This document shows, in pieces, positions 44,201 to 52,717 of a stretch of 58,038 nt of DNA. Positions within the stretch are counted from its first letter, which is position 1. Every line of letters begins with the position of its first letter. The DNA is from Rhodothermaeota bacterium MED-G19 (lineage in GTDB: Bacteria; Bacteroidota; Bacteroidia; Cytophagales; MED-G16), in contig NTKI01000009.1 in assembly GCA_002457315.1 (NCBI GenBank), positions 1 to 58,038 of the forward strand, written 5' to 3'. Below the pieces are notes generated by a model. That model searched no databases and was not told the DNA's origin. It saw only the letters and a list, made by a program, of their open reading frames with translations. The translations under genes were made by a program, and so were the position numbers.

Positions 44201-44525
44201 TAATTCTGTTGAGCTTCCTATACAATCTCAGTTCTCAACAGTTCATGCAATAGAAATTGAAGATGTGAATCATGATGGAATTAAAGATATAATTTTAGGA
44301 GGTAATTTATATAATGTAAAACCTGAAGTTGGTAGATACGATGCAAATTATGGACAGTTGTTTTTAGGAGAAAAAAATTTACAATTTAATCCTACATCTT
44401 CATTAAAATCAGGATTATTATTTAAGGGACAGGTAAGAGACTTTTCAAAAATTAATAATATTGATGACAAAAACTTATTATTAGTTTTGAATAACAATGA
44501 TACTCTTCAAACTTACTCTTATTAA
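41238..44525 (+). CDS. FG-GAP/UnbV (ASPIC) lipoprotein 2
   Basis: A 1,095-residue paralogue of the preceding large lipoprotein with the same order: lipobox LISC (Cys near residue 17), FG-GAP blades with calcium motifs (DINNDGLLDIY, DFDKDGDLDCY, DVNNDGWMDIY and so on), a UnbV/ASPIC domain (~505-590; IRGFQSTVDNNLIFGI) and a second blade block (EGDINNDGFNDLY, DIDDDGDQDLF). Blade order and length match gene 1 almost throughout, so gene duplication is clear. The start overlaps the small lipoprotein gene by 8 bases. Its stop codon abuts the next ATG with no gap. Confidence 0.88.
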   Translation: MNKFFFYFLPIIILISCSEKEIKLFEEVSSNESGIDFENKLFFKKDFNIFTYRNYYNGGGVGLGDINNDGLLDIYFTSNLNQNKLYLNKGNFQFEDITATAKVGGSKSWSTGVSIIDINSDGFLDIYVSNSGDIKGDNKQNELFINNGDLTFTEMANAYGLDDKGYSTHAAFFDFDKDGDLDCYLLNNSYKGGFRITSIGKDQRPVRDEVGGDKLFLNDNGKFIDVSEKAGIYGSVIGFGLGVTVGDVNNDGWMDIYVSNDFYERDYLYLNNRDGTFSESLEGMIKSISAASMGADMADINNDGFSEIFVTDMLPEPDERIKTVTTFDSWDRHQFIKSSGYWNQYTRNTLQLNNGNSTFSEIGRLAGVEATDWSWGALMFDFQNDGNKDIFVANGIYQDLTDQDFLQYVTQDEVINQIASPGSVDFQKLIDFIPSVPIPNYAFENRGDLDFINKTEVLGLSKPSFSNGSAYGDLDNDGDYDLIVNNVNMKAFVYRNNTDILYPQNSYLKLNLVGDKNNIDAIGSSVTLYSGRSKFFLEQMPIRGFQSTVDNNLIFGIGDNVNIDSLVIRWHDGSYSKKYNILKDTLISISKKDEISFSSINFDNDRKVFNDLSNQYISHTHLENNFVDFDRDRLLFHMTSSEGSCICEGDINNDGFNDLYIGGAKGYPGTMYLYNNSKFIKYDVPLLVQDKESEDTDCLFFDANSDGFLDLYVTSGGNEFSMYSTELRDRLYFNNKNGFYKSDQILPAGLFESSSVVKNFDIDDDGDQDLFVGTRLIPQKYGLPSNGYLLENDGEGNFINLTDSIAPDLNKIGMITDASFIDYENDGDSDLLVVGHWMPIILLENNNGIFKIKKIDQLHNTHGWWNTIKVQDINDDGFDDFIVGNHGNNSRFRASLSKPISMYVNDFDDNNSIEQVIFQYNGDSSYTVALRHDLVMQMPTLKKKYLKYNSYKNQTANDIFPLSKINSSQINYVYDLKTSLFINNNGDFNSVELPIQSQFSTVHAIEIEDVNHDGIKDIILGGNLYNVKPEVGRYDANYGQLFLGEKNLQFNPTSSLKSGLLFKGQVRDFSKINNIDDKNLLLVLNNNDTLQTYSY

Positions 44526-47500
44526 ATGTATTTTAGATTCAAATCATTAATATTATTATTAAGTATTCTATTTTACTCTTGTAGTAATAATGAAACTTTA
44601 TTCTATAAATTTCCTCCTCATGAGTCAAATATTTATTTTAAAAATCAATTAGTTGATAATGAAAAATTTAATCTTATTGAGTATTTATATTTTTATAACG
44701 GAGGAGGTGTAGCAACAGGGGATATTAATAACGATGGGTTATCTGATATTTATTTTGTCTCAAACCAGGGTAGAAATATTTTATTTTTAAATAAGGGAAA
44801 TTTTAATTTTGAGGATATATCTAAAGCTTCAGGTGTTGAGTCTTTCGGTGAATGGAAAACAGGTGTTAGTATAGTTGATGTTAATGGAGATGGGTATCTT
44901 GATATCTATCAAACTAGACTAGGGGGATACAAAAATATTGAAGGTAAAAATGAATTATATATAAATAATGGTGACCTTACATTTACAGAGAGTGCAAAAG
45001 AATACGGCCTTGATTTTGAGGGTTTTTCTACTCACTCTGCTTTTTTTGATTATGATTCTGATGGAGATTTAGATGTTTATTTACTTAATCACTCAGTACA
45101 TACAGAAAGAAGTTACGGAAGTTCAAAACTCAGATATGAAAGAAATGAGAGATCTGGTGACAAGCTTTACAGAAATGAAATTAGTGAAGGAAAAAATATT
45201 TTTACTGATGTTTCTGAAGCGTCTGGAATTTTAGGTAGTAATATAGGGTATGGTCTAGGGATTTCAATCAGTGATATTAATCGTGATGGATGTGATGATA
45301 TATACATTTCAAATGATTTTAGAGAAAATGATTATCTCTATATAAATAATTGTGATGGAACCTTTACTGAAAACTTAGAAAATAATATAAACTACACGTC
45401 AAGATTCTCAATGGGAAATGATATTTCAGATATCAACAATGATCTATACCCAGACATATTTGTTCTTGACATGCTTCCAGATGATGAAAAAGTTTTAAAA
45501 AGTTCTGTAGGCGATGATTCATATGAGATTTATAAATTAAAACTTGGATTTGGATTCAATAAGCAATTTGCGAGAAACACATTACAGCTAAATAATGGAA
45601 ATAATTCTTTTTCTGAGGTTTCTCAGTTACTTGGAATTCATGCAACCGATTGGAGTTGGTCAACATTATTAGAAGATTTTGATATTGATGGTAATGCTGA
45701 TGTTTTCATATCGAATGGGATAGTTAAAAGACCAAACGATATGGACTACATAAACTTTTTATCTAATGAAAAAATTAATAGTGGTTTAATTCAAAATCCT
45801 GATTTAAATAATCAAGATTTATTAAATGAAATGCCCGACGGAAAGGTTTCAAACTATGCATATAAAAACTTATCAAATTTGAAATTTAAAGATGTTTCAA
45901 TAGAGTGGGGGCTTGACTATGAAGGGTATTCTAATGGCGCAACATATGACGATTTTGATAATGATGGGGATCAGGATTTAGTAATAAATAATATCAATGA
46001 TTACGCATCAATTTACAAGAATAAATCTATAGATAATGAACTTGGTAATTATTTAAAAGTTGAATTTTCTGGAATAGATTTTAATTTATTTGGGGTTGGC
46101 GCAAAGGTTCTTTTATGGTTCAATGATAGGGCCATTTATAAAGAAAACTTCTTGAATAGGGGATTCATGTCTAGTAAATCTTCAGGATTAAATTTTGGAC
46201 TAGGTGACACTAAAATTGTAGACTCTTTAGAGGTAGTATGGCCTTCAAAAAAATCACAAAAAATTTATTCTATAAATGCAAATCAAACTATTTCTCTAAA
46301 TGAAAATAATGCTTTAGAATTATTTGATAGTAAGACAAATAATCAAACAATATTTAAGGATTTATCACATAAAAATTTAATTGAATATAAGCATATCGAA
46401 AACGTTTTCAATGACTTTAATAGGGAGGGCTTAATTCCTTACATGGTATCTAGAGAGGGACCCTCAATTGCAGTAGGTGATATAAATAATGATGAGATAT
46501 TAGATGTATACATTGGATCTCCTTCTTTTCAAGAATCAAAGCTTTTTCTGGGTAAGAAAAATGGTAATTATAAATTAAGTAATCAAATTAGTTTAGAGAA
46601 AGATTATCTTTCAGAAGATGTTGATGCATTATTTTTTGATGCTGATAACGACAATGATTTAGATTTATATGTGGTGAGTGCAGGTAATGAATTTTCAATT
46701 AACTCTAAAAGTGTTAGAGATAGGCTTTACTTTAACATTGATGGGATCTTTAAAAATAATGATAGTTTAGTTCAGCTTAATCAACATAATTCCATTGTAA
46801 AAAATTATGATTATGATAATGATGGAGATCAAGATCTCTTTGTAGGAGGTAGAGTTGTTCCTGGTGAGTATGGAGTTTCTCCAAAAAGTTATTTGTTAAA
46901 AAATGATGGTAAAGGAAACTTTAAAATAGATAAAATATTTAAAGATTTGGGAATGGTAACTGATGCTAAATGGGATGACATGAATGGAGATGGTCTTAAG
47001 GATTTAATAACATGTGGAGATTGGAACAGCATTAACATATTCAATAATCATAACGGAATACTTGGTAAGGATTCTACATTTATAGGTAATTCATTAAATG
47101 GGTGGTGGTTCTCAATAGAAACTGCTGATTTAAATAATGATGGTAAAATGGATATTATTGCTGGAAATTTAGGAAATAATTCTAAACTAAAACCGACAGA
47201 AAAAGATCAAGTTTCAATGTATATAAATGATTTTGATGACAATTCTAGATTCGAACACATTATAACCTATAAAAAAAACAGCAAAGAATATCCTATTGCA
47301 AATAAAGATGAATTATCAAAACAACTTAATTATTTAAATAGAGATTTTTTCTATTATAAAGACTTTGCGGGTTTAGATATTACAGAAATATTTTCTAAAG
47401 AATCTTTATCAAATAGTAAAAAACTCACTGTCAATAATTTCAAATCTATTGTCTTACTTAATGGTGAAAATAAGTTTGATTTGATAGAATTACCTTTATT

Positions 47501-47807
47501 GTCTCAGGTTTCACCTATTAGAGATATTCAGGTATTAGACTACAATAATGATGGTAATAAAGACCTTTTACTTTTTGGGAATAACTCTAATGTATCACCT
47601 TTTTTTGGTTCATTTGATTCAAATTTTGGTGTGCTTTTGGAAGGAGAAGGAAATGGTTATTTTAATTATATTAAGCAATCTAAATCAGGTCTTAAGATAA
47701 GAGGTGATATAACTAAAGTCTTGCCATTAGATAAAAATAAATCTAGATTTGTTATTGGAAAAAATGATAATAATATCTCAATAATAAGTTTAGTCAATGA
47801 AAATTAA
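44526..47807 (+). CDS. FG-GAP/UnbV (ASPIC) lipoprotein 3
   Basis: A 1,093-residue third paralogue: lipobox FYSC (Cys near residue 19), the same blade block (DINNDGLSDIY, DVNGDGYLDIY, DYDSDGDLDVY), a UnbV/ASPIC domain (~507-592; NRGFMSSKSSGLNFGLG) and a second block (DINNDEILDVY, DYDNDGDQDLF, DLNNDGKMDII). It is the most diverged of the three: the double-Cys segment before the second block in copies 1 and 2 (CTC/CIC) reads SIA here. The ATG immediately follows the previous stop, and its end overlaps the PAP2-like gene by 11 bases. Confidence 0.88.
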   Translation: MYFRFKSLILLLSILFYSCSNNETLFYKFPPHESNIYFKNQLVDNEKFNLIEYLYFYNGGGVATGDINNDGLSDIYFVSNQGRNILFLNKGNFNFEDISKASGVESFGEWKTGVSIVDVNGDGYLDIYQTRLGGYKNIEGKNELYINNGDLTFTESAKEYGLDFEGFSTHSAFFDYDSDGDLDVYLLNHSVHTERSYGSSKLRYERNERSGDKLYRNEISEGKNIFTDVSEASGILGSNIGYGLGISISDINRDGCDDIYISNDFRENDYLYINNCDGTFTENLENNINYTSRFSMGNDISDINNDLYPDIFVLDMLPDDEKVLKSSVGDDSYEIYKLKLGFGFNKQFARNTLQLNNGNNSFSEVSQLLGIHATDWSWSTLLEDFDIDGNADVFISNGIVKRPNDMDYINFLSNEKINSGLIQNPDLNNQDLLNEMPDGKVSNYAYKNLSNLKFKDVSIEWGLDYEGYSNGATYDDFDNDGDQDLVINNINDYASIYKNKSIDNELGNYLKVEFSGIDFNLFGVGAKVLLWFNDRAIYKENFLNRGFMSSKSSGLNFGLGDTKIVDSLEVVWPSKKSQKIYSINANQTISLNENNALELFDSKTNNQTIFKDLSHKNLIEYKHIENVFNDFNREGLIPYMVSREGPSIAVGDINNDEILDVYIGSPSFQESKLFLGKKNGNYKLSNQISLEKDYLSEDVDALFFDADNDNDLDLYVVSAGNEFSINSKSVRDRLYFNIDGIFKNNDSLVQLNQHNSIVKNYDYDNDGDQDLFVGGRVVPGEYGVSPKSYLLKNDGKGNFKIDKIFKDLGMVTDAKWDDMNGDGLKDLITCGDWNSINIFNNHNGILGKDSTFIGNSLNGWWFSIETADLNNDGKMDIIAGNLGNNSKLKPTEKDQVSMYINDFDDNSRFEHIITYKKNSKEYPIANKDELSKQLNYLNRDFFYYKDFAGLDITEIFSKESLSNSKKLTVNNFKSIVLLNGENKFDLIELPLLSQVSPIRDIQVLDYNNDGNKDLLLFGNNSNVSPFFGSFDSNFGVLLEGEGNGYFNYIKQSKSGLKIRGDITKVLPLDKNKSRFVIGKNDNNISIISLVNEN

Positions 47808-49149
47808 AACCGTTTTTATAATACTCTTTTTTCAGTTTTTTATTTCATGTTCATCATATGAAGAATATAAGAGCAATGTAAACTTTTATAATAATCCTGA
47901 TCTATTTCATAGATCTATGCAAAAATTAACTGATATAATTGTCTATGACATTTTTTCTCCTCCGGTTGCATCTAGAATTTATGTTTATCCAAGTATAGCA
48001 GCGTATGAAGTGCTAATTAACGATTATCCAAATTATAAAAGCTTAGCAGGGCAAATTAATGGATTAAGTTCTATTCCAAAACCAGATTTTAATAAGGAAT
48101 ACTCATTTCCAATTGCTAGTATATATGCTTTTATAAATGTAGGTAAAGACCTTATTTTTTCGGAAAATAAAATACTTTCTTTCCAAGAAGAATTATTTGA
48201 TGAATTTCAAGAGAAAGGAGTCCCGAGAGATATTTTAGAGAGGTCAATGGACTATGGTTTATTAGTGGCTAACCATATAAAAATGTGGTATGCAAAAGAT
48301 AATTATAAACAGACTAGGTCCTTTCCAAAGTATACAATCCAGAGAGATGATGAAGAATCTTGGAAACCAACACCACCGGATTATATGGAAGGGATTGAGC
48401 CTCATTGGAATAAAATAAGAACACTGGTTGTTGATTCATCTAATCAATTTATGATTAAACCTCCCCCAGAATTTAGCTTAGATAAAAATTCAATCTTTTT
48501 TAAAGACTTAATAGAAGTTTATGAAATTGGAAATAATCTTTCTGATGAAGAAAAAGAAATAGCAAGTTTTTGGGATTGTAACCCATACGTATCTCATCAT
48601 AAAGGACATGCTATGTTTGCAACAAAAAAAATCACACCTGGTGGACATTGGATAGGTATAACTAAAATTGTATCGAAGAAAGCTAAATTAAATCTTATGG
48701 AAACCATTTATACCTATACTATGGTTTCGATTGGTTTGTTTGATGCTTTCATAATTTGTTGGGATGAAAAATGGAGAAGTATTTTAGTGAGACCTGAAAC
48801 AATTATAAATCAACACTTAGATGAAGACTGGATGCCATTTCTACAGACCCCACCTTTTCCAGAATACACATCTGGTCACTCTGTTATATCAACTGCAGCC
48901 GCTAATATACTTACACATATTTTAGGAGATGATTTTGAATTCCTTGATACTACAGAAGAAATTTATGGCTTGCCTGCTAGAAATTTTAGATCCTTCCTTC
49001 ATGCATCAGAGGAAGCAGCTATAAGTAGAATATATGGAGGGATACACTATATGCCTGCTATTACTTATGGTGTAGAACAAGGTGAGAAGGTTGGTGATTA
49101 TGTTTTAAATAATATTAACTTAAAAAATAAATTAATTTCAAAAAAATAG
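47797..49149 (+). CDS. Vanadium haloperoxidase/PAP2-like phosphatase lipoprotein
   Basis: A 450-residue lipoprotein (lipobox FISC, Cys near residue 18) of the vanadium-dependent haloperoxidase / PAP2 acid-phosphatase superfamily. The C-terminal oxyanion-binding motifs are present: KWRSILVRPET near 324-334, PPFPEYTSGHSVISTAAA near 350-367, and SRIYGGIHY near 410-418, which supply the Lys, Arg, His and Arg-His ligands. The bacterial version is commonly found beside UnbV lipoproteins in Bacteroidota. It could be a phosphatase or a peroxidase; sequence alone does not decide. It ends 2 bases before glpK and overlaps the last UnbV gene by 11 bases. Confidence 0.82.
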   Translation: MKIKTVFIILFFQFFISCSSYEEYKSNVNFYNNPDLFHRSMQKLTDIIVYDIFSPPVASRIYVYPSIAAYEVLINDYPNYKSLAGQINGLSSIPKPDFNKEYSFPIASIYAFINVGKDLIFSENKILSFQEELFDEFQEKGVPRDILERSMDYGLLVANHIKMWYAKDNYKQTRSFPKYTIQRDDEESWKPTPPDYMEGIEPHWNKIRTLVVDSSNQFMIKPPPEFSLDKNSIFFKDLIEVYEIGNNLSDEEKEIASFWDCNPYVSHHKGHAMFATKKITPGGHWIGITKIVSKKAKLNLMETIYTYTMVSIGLFDAFIICWDEKWRSILVRPETIINQHLDEDWMPFLQTPPFPEYTSGHSVISTAAANILTHILGDDFEFLDTTEEIYGLPARNFRSFLHASEEAAISRIYGGIHYMPAITYGVEQGEKVGDYVLNNINLKNKLISKK

Positions 49150-49151
49150 AA

Positions 49152-50633
49152 ATGAAGTATATAGTAGCATTAGATCAAGGAACTACAAGCTCAAGGGCTA
49201 TTCTAATTGATACTGAAGGAAATTTGATTAGTATAAAACAAAAAGAATTTAATCAAATTTTTCCAAACCAAGGATGGGTAGAACATGATCCGATGGAAAT
49301 CTTAGAAACCCAAATGGAGGTTTTTGAAGAGTTACTATCTCATAACAATGTTAAGGCAGAAGATATAATAAGTTTAGGAATTACAAATCAGAGAGAAACT
49401 GTAATAATGTGGGACAAACAAACAGGAAAACCATTATATAATGCTATTGTTTGGCAAGATAAAAGAACATCTGATATCTGTCAAAAGATGAAGGAAGATG
49501 GTCTAGAAACTTATATTAAAGAAAATACAGGTTTAGTAGTTGATTCTTATTTTTCAGGAACAAAGATTAAGTGGATAATGGATAATGTAGAGGGTGTGAA
49601 ATCAAAAATTAATCAAAATAAGGTTATTTGTGGCACAATTGACTCTTGGTTAATTTATAATTTAACCTCCTTCAAAAGCCATGTTACTGATCATACTAAT
49701 GCTTCAAGGACAATGATTTATAATATCAAAAATTTGAAGTGGGATAAGAAGATTCTTGATTATTTAGAAATACCCATTTCCATCCTACCTAAAGTTCAAA
49801 TGTCATCTTCAAATTTTGGAACATTTAAATATAAAGGAGTAGAAATTCCTATAAATGGAGTTGCTGGAGATCAACAATCAGCTTTATTTGGTCAAGCATG
49901 TTTTGAAGATGGAATGGTAAAAAACACTTATGGTACTGGTTGTTTTCTATTAATGAATACCGGAAATAATTTTAAATTATCTGAAAATGGATTAATAACA
50001 ACAATAGCATGCTCTTCTAACGATAAAGTTAATTATGCTCTTGAGGGTAGTGTGTTTATTGCTGGTGCTGCAATACAGTGGCTCAGAGATTCATTAGGTT
50101 TAATAAAAAATGCTAGCGAAACTGAAGACATTGCAAACTCAATTGATGATTTAAAAGATATTTATGTTGTACCTGCATTTGCTGGGTTAGGTGCTCCGTA
50201 TTGGGATATGTATTCTCGAGGAGCAATTTTTGGATTAACTAGAGATACAGGTAAAGACCATATTATTAAAGCTACCTTAGAATCATTAGCTTATCAAACT
50301 AGAGACATCATTGATGTAATGCAAAAAGACGCAAATATTAAGTTGTCATCTTTAAAAGTTGATGGAGGAGCATGTATGAATAATTATTTGATGCAATTCC
50401 AATCGGATATTCTTAATAGTGATGTGATAAGACCTGATGTTATTGAGACTACAGCTATGGGTGCAGGATACTTAGCTGGAATATTTAGTGATATTTGGGA
50501 TGAGGATAAGATAATCTCTTTACAAAAAATAAATAAAACTTTTTCTCCAAAAATAGATGAGAGAAAAAGAACTAAAATTTATAATGGGTGGAATAAAGCT
50601 GTGAAAAGAACATTCAATTGGATAGAAAAATAA
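49152..50633 (+). CDS. glpK: Glycerol kinase
   Basis: A 493-residue FGGY kinase that phosphorylates glycerol to glycerol-3-phosphate in the cytoplasm. The N-terminal ALDQGTTSSRAILID near 5-19 binds ATP, GVAGDQQSALFGQ near 237-249 and PAFAGLGAPYWD near 342-353 are FGGY/glycerol-kinase signatures. It follows the PAP2-like gene after 2 bases and overlaps glpD by 16, so it is the first cytoplasmic member of the UnbV operon. This co-transcription is the main evidence that the surface lipoproteins feed glycerol metabolism. Confidence 0.96.
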   Translation: MKYIVALDQGTTSSRAILIDTEGNLISIKQKEFNQIFPNQGWVEHDPMEILETQMEVFEELLSHNNVKAEDIISLGITNQRETVIMWDKQTGKPLYNAIVWQDKRTSDICQKMKEDGLETYIKENTGLVVDSYFSGTKIKWIMDNVEGVKSKINQNKVICGTIDSWLIYNLTSFKSHVTDHTNASRTMIYNIKNLKWDKKILDYLEIPISILPKVQMSSSNFGTFKYKGVEIPINGVAGDQQSALFGQACFEDGMVKNTYGTGCFLLMNTGNNFKLSENGLITTIACSSNDKVNYALEGSVFIAGAAIQWLRDSLGLIKNASETEDIANSIDDLKDIYVVPAFAGLGAPYWDMYSRGAIFGLTRDTGKDHIIKATLESLAYQTRDIIDVMQKDANIKLSSLKVDGGACMNNYLMQFQSDILNSDVIRPDVIETTAMGAGYLAGIFSDIWDEDKIISLQKINKTFSPKIDERKRTKIYNGWNKAVKRTFNWIEK

Positions 50634-52216
50634 ATTTTTTTGATTCTAGAAAAAGGGATGAATACAAAAAAACCCTTTCTAAAAATAAGTTTGATGTCTT
50701 GGTAATAGGAGGTGGGATAACTGGAGCGGGGGTCTGTTTAGATACAACTTCTAGAGGTCTAAAGACTTGTCTTATAGACATGAATGACTTTGCTTCAGGT
50801 ACAAGCAGTAAATCAACAAAACTAATTCATGGGGGATTAAGATATCTTGAACAATTTAAATTTAAACTTGTGCATGAGACAGGTAGCGAGAGGGCTGTCC
50901 TAAGTAAAATTGCACCACATATAGTAAAACCTGAAAAAATGTTACTTCCTATAAAAAAGGAAGGAAAACTTAATATGTTTTTAACTAGAATAGCATTAAT
51001 GATTTATGATTATTTAGCAAATGTTAAAAGAACTGATAAAAATAAAATCTTATCAAGAGAGGATACCTTTTTAAAGGAACCTTTACTCAAAAAAAACAAT
51101 GTTTTAGGTGGGGCCTATTATTCTGAATACCGAACTGAGGATAATAGACTAACAATTGAAATTATAAAAAAATCCTATGAATTAGGGTCATCACCAATAA
51201 ATTATATGAAAGCAATTAATTTTATATATAGAGATAATAAAGTAATAGGAGTGAAGTGTAAGGATAAAATTGATGGTACTATTTTAGAACTTTATGCTCA
51301 AAATATTATTAATGCATCTGGTTCATGGACCGATGAAGTGTTGAATGATAAAGAAAAAAAATTAGTATTATCTAAGGGCATTCATATAGTGGTCTCAAGA
51401 GAAAAATTTAACCTGTCTCAGTCAATTTACTTTGATGCAATTGATGGAAGAATGATTTTTGCTATACCGAGAGAGGACAAAGTTTATATTGGGACAACAG
51501 ACACAGAGTTTAATAAAGAAAAAGATAAATTAATAGTGTTAAAGAAGGAAGTTAATTATTTGCTTAACTCTTTAAATGAAACTTTTTCAGTTTCTTTAAA
51601 ATTGAAACATATAGAGTCAAGTTGGGTAGGTCTTAGGCCATTAATTAAAGATGGCCATAAAAAGGTTTCAGAGGTCTCAAGAGAAGATGAGGTTTTTATT
51701 TCTAAAGAAGGAATTATAACTATTACTGGTGGAAAACTGACTGGATATAGAAAGATGGCAGAGAGAGTAGTCGATTTAATATTCAGAAAAAATAATATGC
51801 CAAAGAGAAGATCATTGACAAAAAATTTAAAATTATTTGGCAATAAGCATGATAAATTAAGATCCGAAATAATGGAGTTAGGATTTTCAGAAGAACAATT
51901 CAATAAGTACTATAATAATTATGGTGATAAATGTTTTGAAATTTTTAAAACTCTTAAAAAGAAATCTAAATTAGATGATGTTAATCTTTTAATTTCTGAA
52001 TTTGCGTATTGTCTTAAAAAGGAAATGTGTCATAATCTTTTAGACTTTTTTTCCCAAAGAAACTCAATGATATACTACAATATAGATAAAGTGCTTTCAT
52101 TAATTCAAGAAAATAGAAAAGAGTTAGCCGAAGTATCTGGTATATCAGAAAAAAAATGGAATGAACAGCTTATAGATTTGAAAAAATATATAGATCAAAT
52201 AACTACTTTTAATTAG
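50618..52216 (+). CDS. glpD: Aerobic glycerol-3-phosphate dehydrogenase
   Basis: A 532-residue FAD enzyme oxidising glycerol-3-phosphate to DHAP at the membrane. The FAD fold is VLVIGGGITGAGVCLD near 26-41, followed by the GlpD signature SGTSSKSTKLIHGGLRYLEQ near 63-82, and GRMIFAIPRE and TGGKLTGYRKMAE near 278 and 367-380. The TTG start lies inside glpK, giving a 16-base overlap. Its 3' end overlaps the convergent LEA14-like gene by 8 bases. It closes the operon that starts with the first UnbV gene. Confidence 0.95.
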   Translation: MDRKINFFDSRKRDEYKKTLSKNKFDVLVIGGGITGAGVCLDTTSRGLKTCLIDMNDFASGTSSKSTKLIHGGLRYLEQFKFKLVHETGSERAVLSKIAPHIVKPEKMLLPIKKEGKLNMFLTRIALMIYDYLANVKRTDKNKILSREDTFLKEPLLKKNNVLGGAYYSEYRTEDNRLTIEIIKKSYELGSSPINYMKAINFIYRDNKVIGVKCKDKIDGTILELYAQNIINASGSWTDEVLNDKEKKLVLSKGIHIVVSREKFNLSQSIYFDAIDGRMIFAIPREDKVYIGTTDTEFNKEKDKLIVLKKEVNYLLNSLNETFSVSLKLKHIESSWVGLRPLIKDGHKKVSEVSREDEVFISKEGIITITGGKLTGYRKMAERVVDLIFRKNNMPKRRSLTKNLKLFGNKHDKLRSEIMELGFSEEQFNKYYNNYGDKCFEIFKTLKKKSKLDDVNLLISEFAYCLKKEMCHNLLDFFSQRNSMIYYNIDKVLSLIQENRKELAEVSGISEKKWNEQLIDLKKYIDQITTFN

Positions 52217-52667
52217 TAAGACCTTTTACACTTTTGATAGAATAGTCTATGTTAATAACATCTTTAATGCCGTAGGCCTTTGCTTCTATTTCACCTTTAA
52301 AATGAAGACCAACATCCTCGTTTCCTAGTATTATAGCTAAACCTTTTTTATTTATAAACTTTTCTAAATTTTTAATATCTACTTCTCCGTTTACATTTAT
52401 AGTGGATTCAGCTAAATTTAGTAGTTCTCGAGGACTCTGTTCATTTATTTTAACAATAAGAATTTCTTCTGCATAAATTTCTACATCTATTTTAGTTATT
52501 GTAATTTTTGCCTTATTAGGATTATTTAATACTATGTCAGCAGAAATATTTAATTCATTGTTTTTTGAATTTTTAATTAAAACATTGTTTATCTCAACAA
52601 AATCTACTGGTTCAATTGGTTTGCACCCATACAAACTCAAAAAAATTATAATAAAATTTTTTTTCAT
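52209..52667 (-). CDS. LEA14/WHy-domain lipoprotein
   Basis: A small lipoprotein of about 152 residues. The frame also opens with a TTG two codons earlier (52673), but the ATG at 52667 gives MKKNFIIIFLSLYGC, a tidy lipoprotein signal. The mature part is one beta-rich domain (VEINNVLIKN, ADIVLNNPNKAKITITKIDVEIY, an IKNLEKFIN helix) typical of LEA14/WHy-type proteins, which are linked to desiccation tolerance and membrane-protein binding in other organisms. It is the only minus-strand gene in this stretch and separates glpD from glpF: 8-base overlap with glpD, and 50 bases from the divergent glpF start. Confidence 0.65.
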   Translation of the reverse strand: MKKNFIIIFLSLYGCKPIEPVDFVEINNVLIKNSKNNELNISADIVLNNPNKAKITITKIDVEIYAEEILIVKINEQSPRELLNLAESTINVNGEVDIKNLEKFINKKGLAIILGNEDVGLHFKGEIEAKAYGIKDVINIDYSIKSVKGLTN

Positions 52668-52717
52668 ACTCAAATCTAAAATTTATAGATTTACATACAA
52701 TAATAATCTTATAATTT

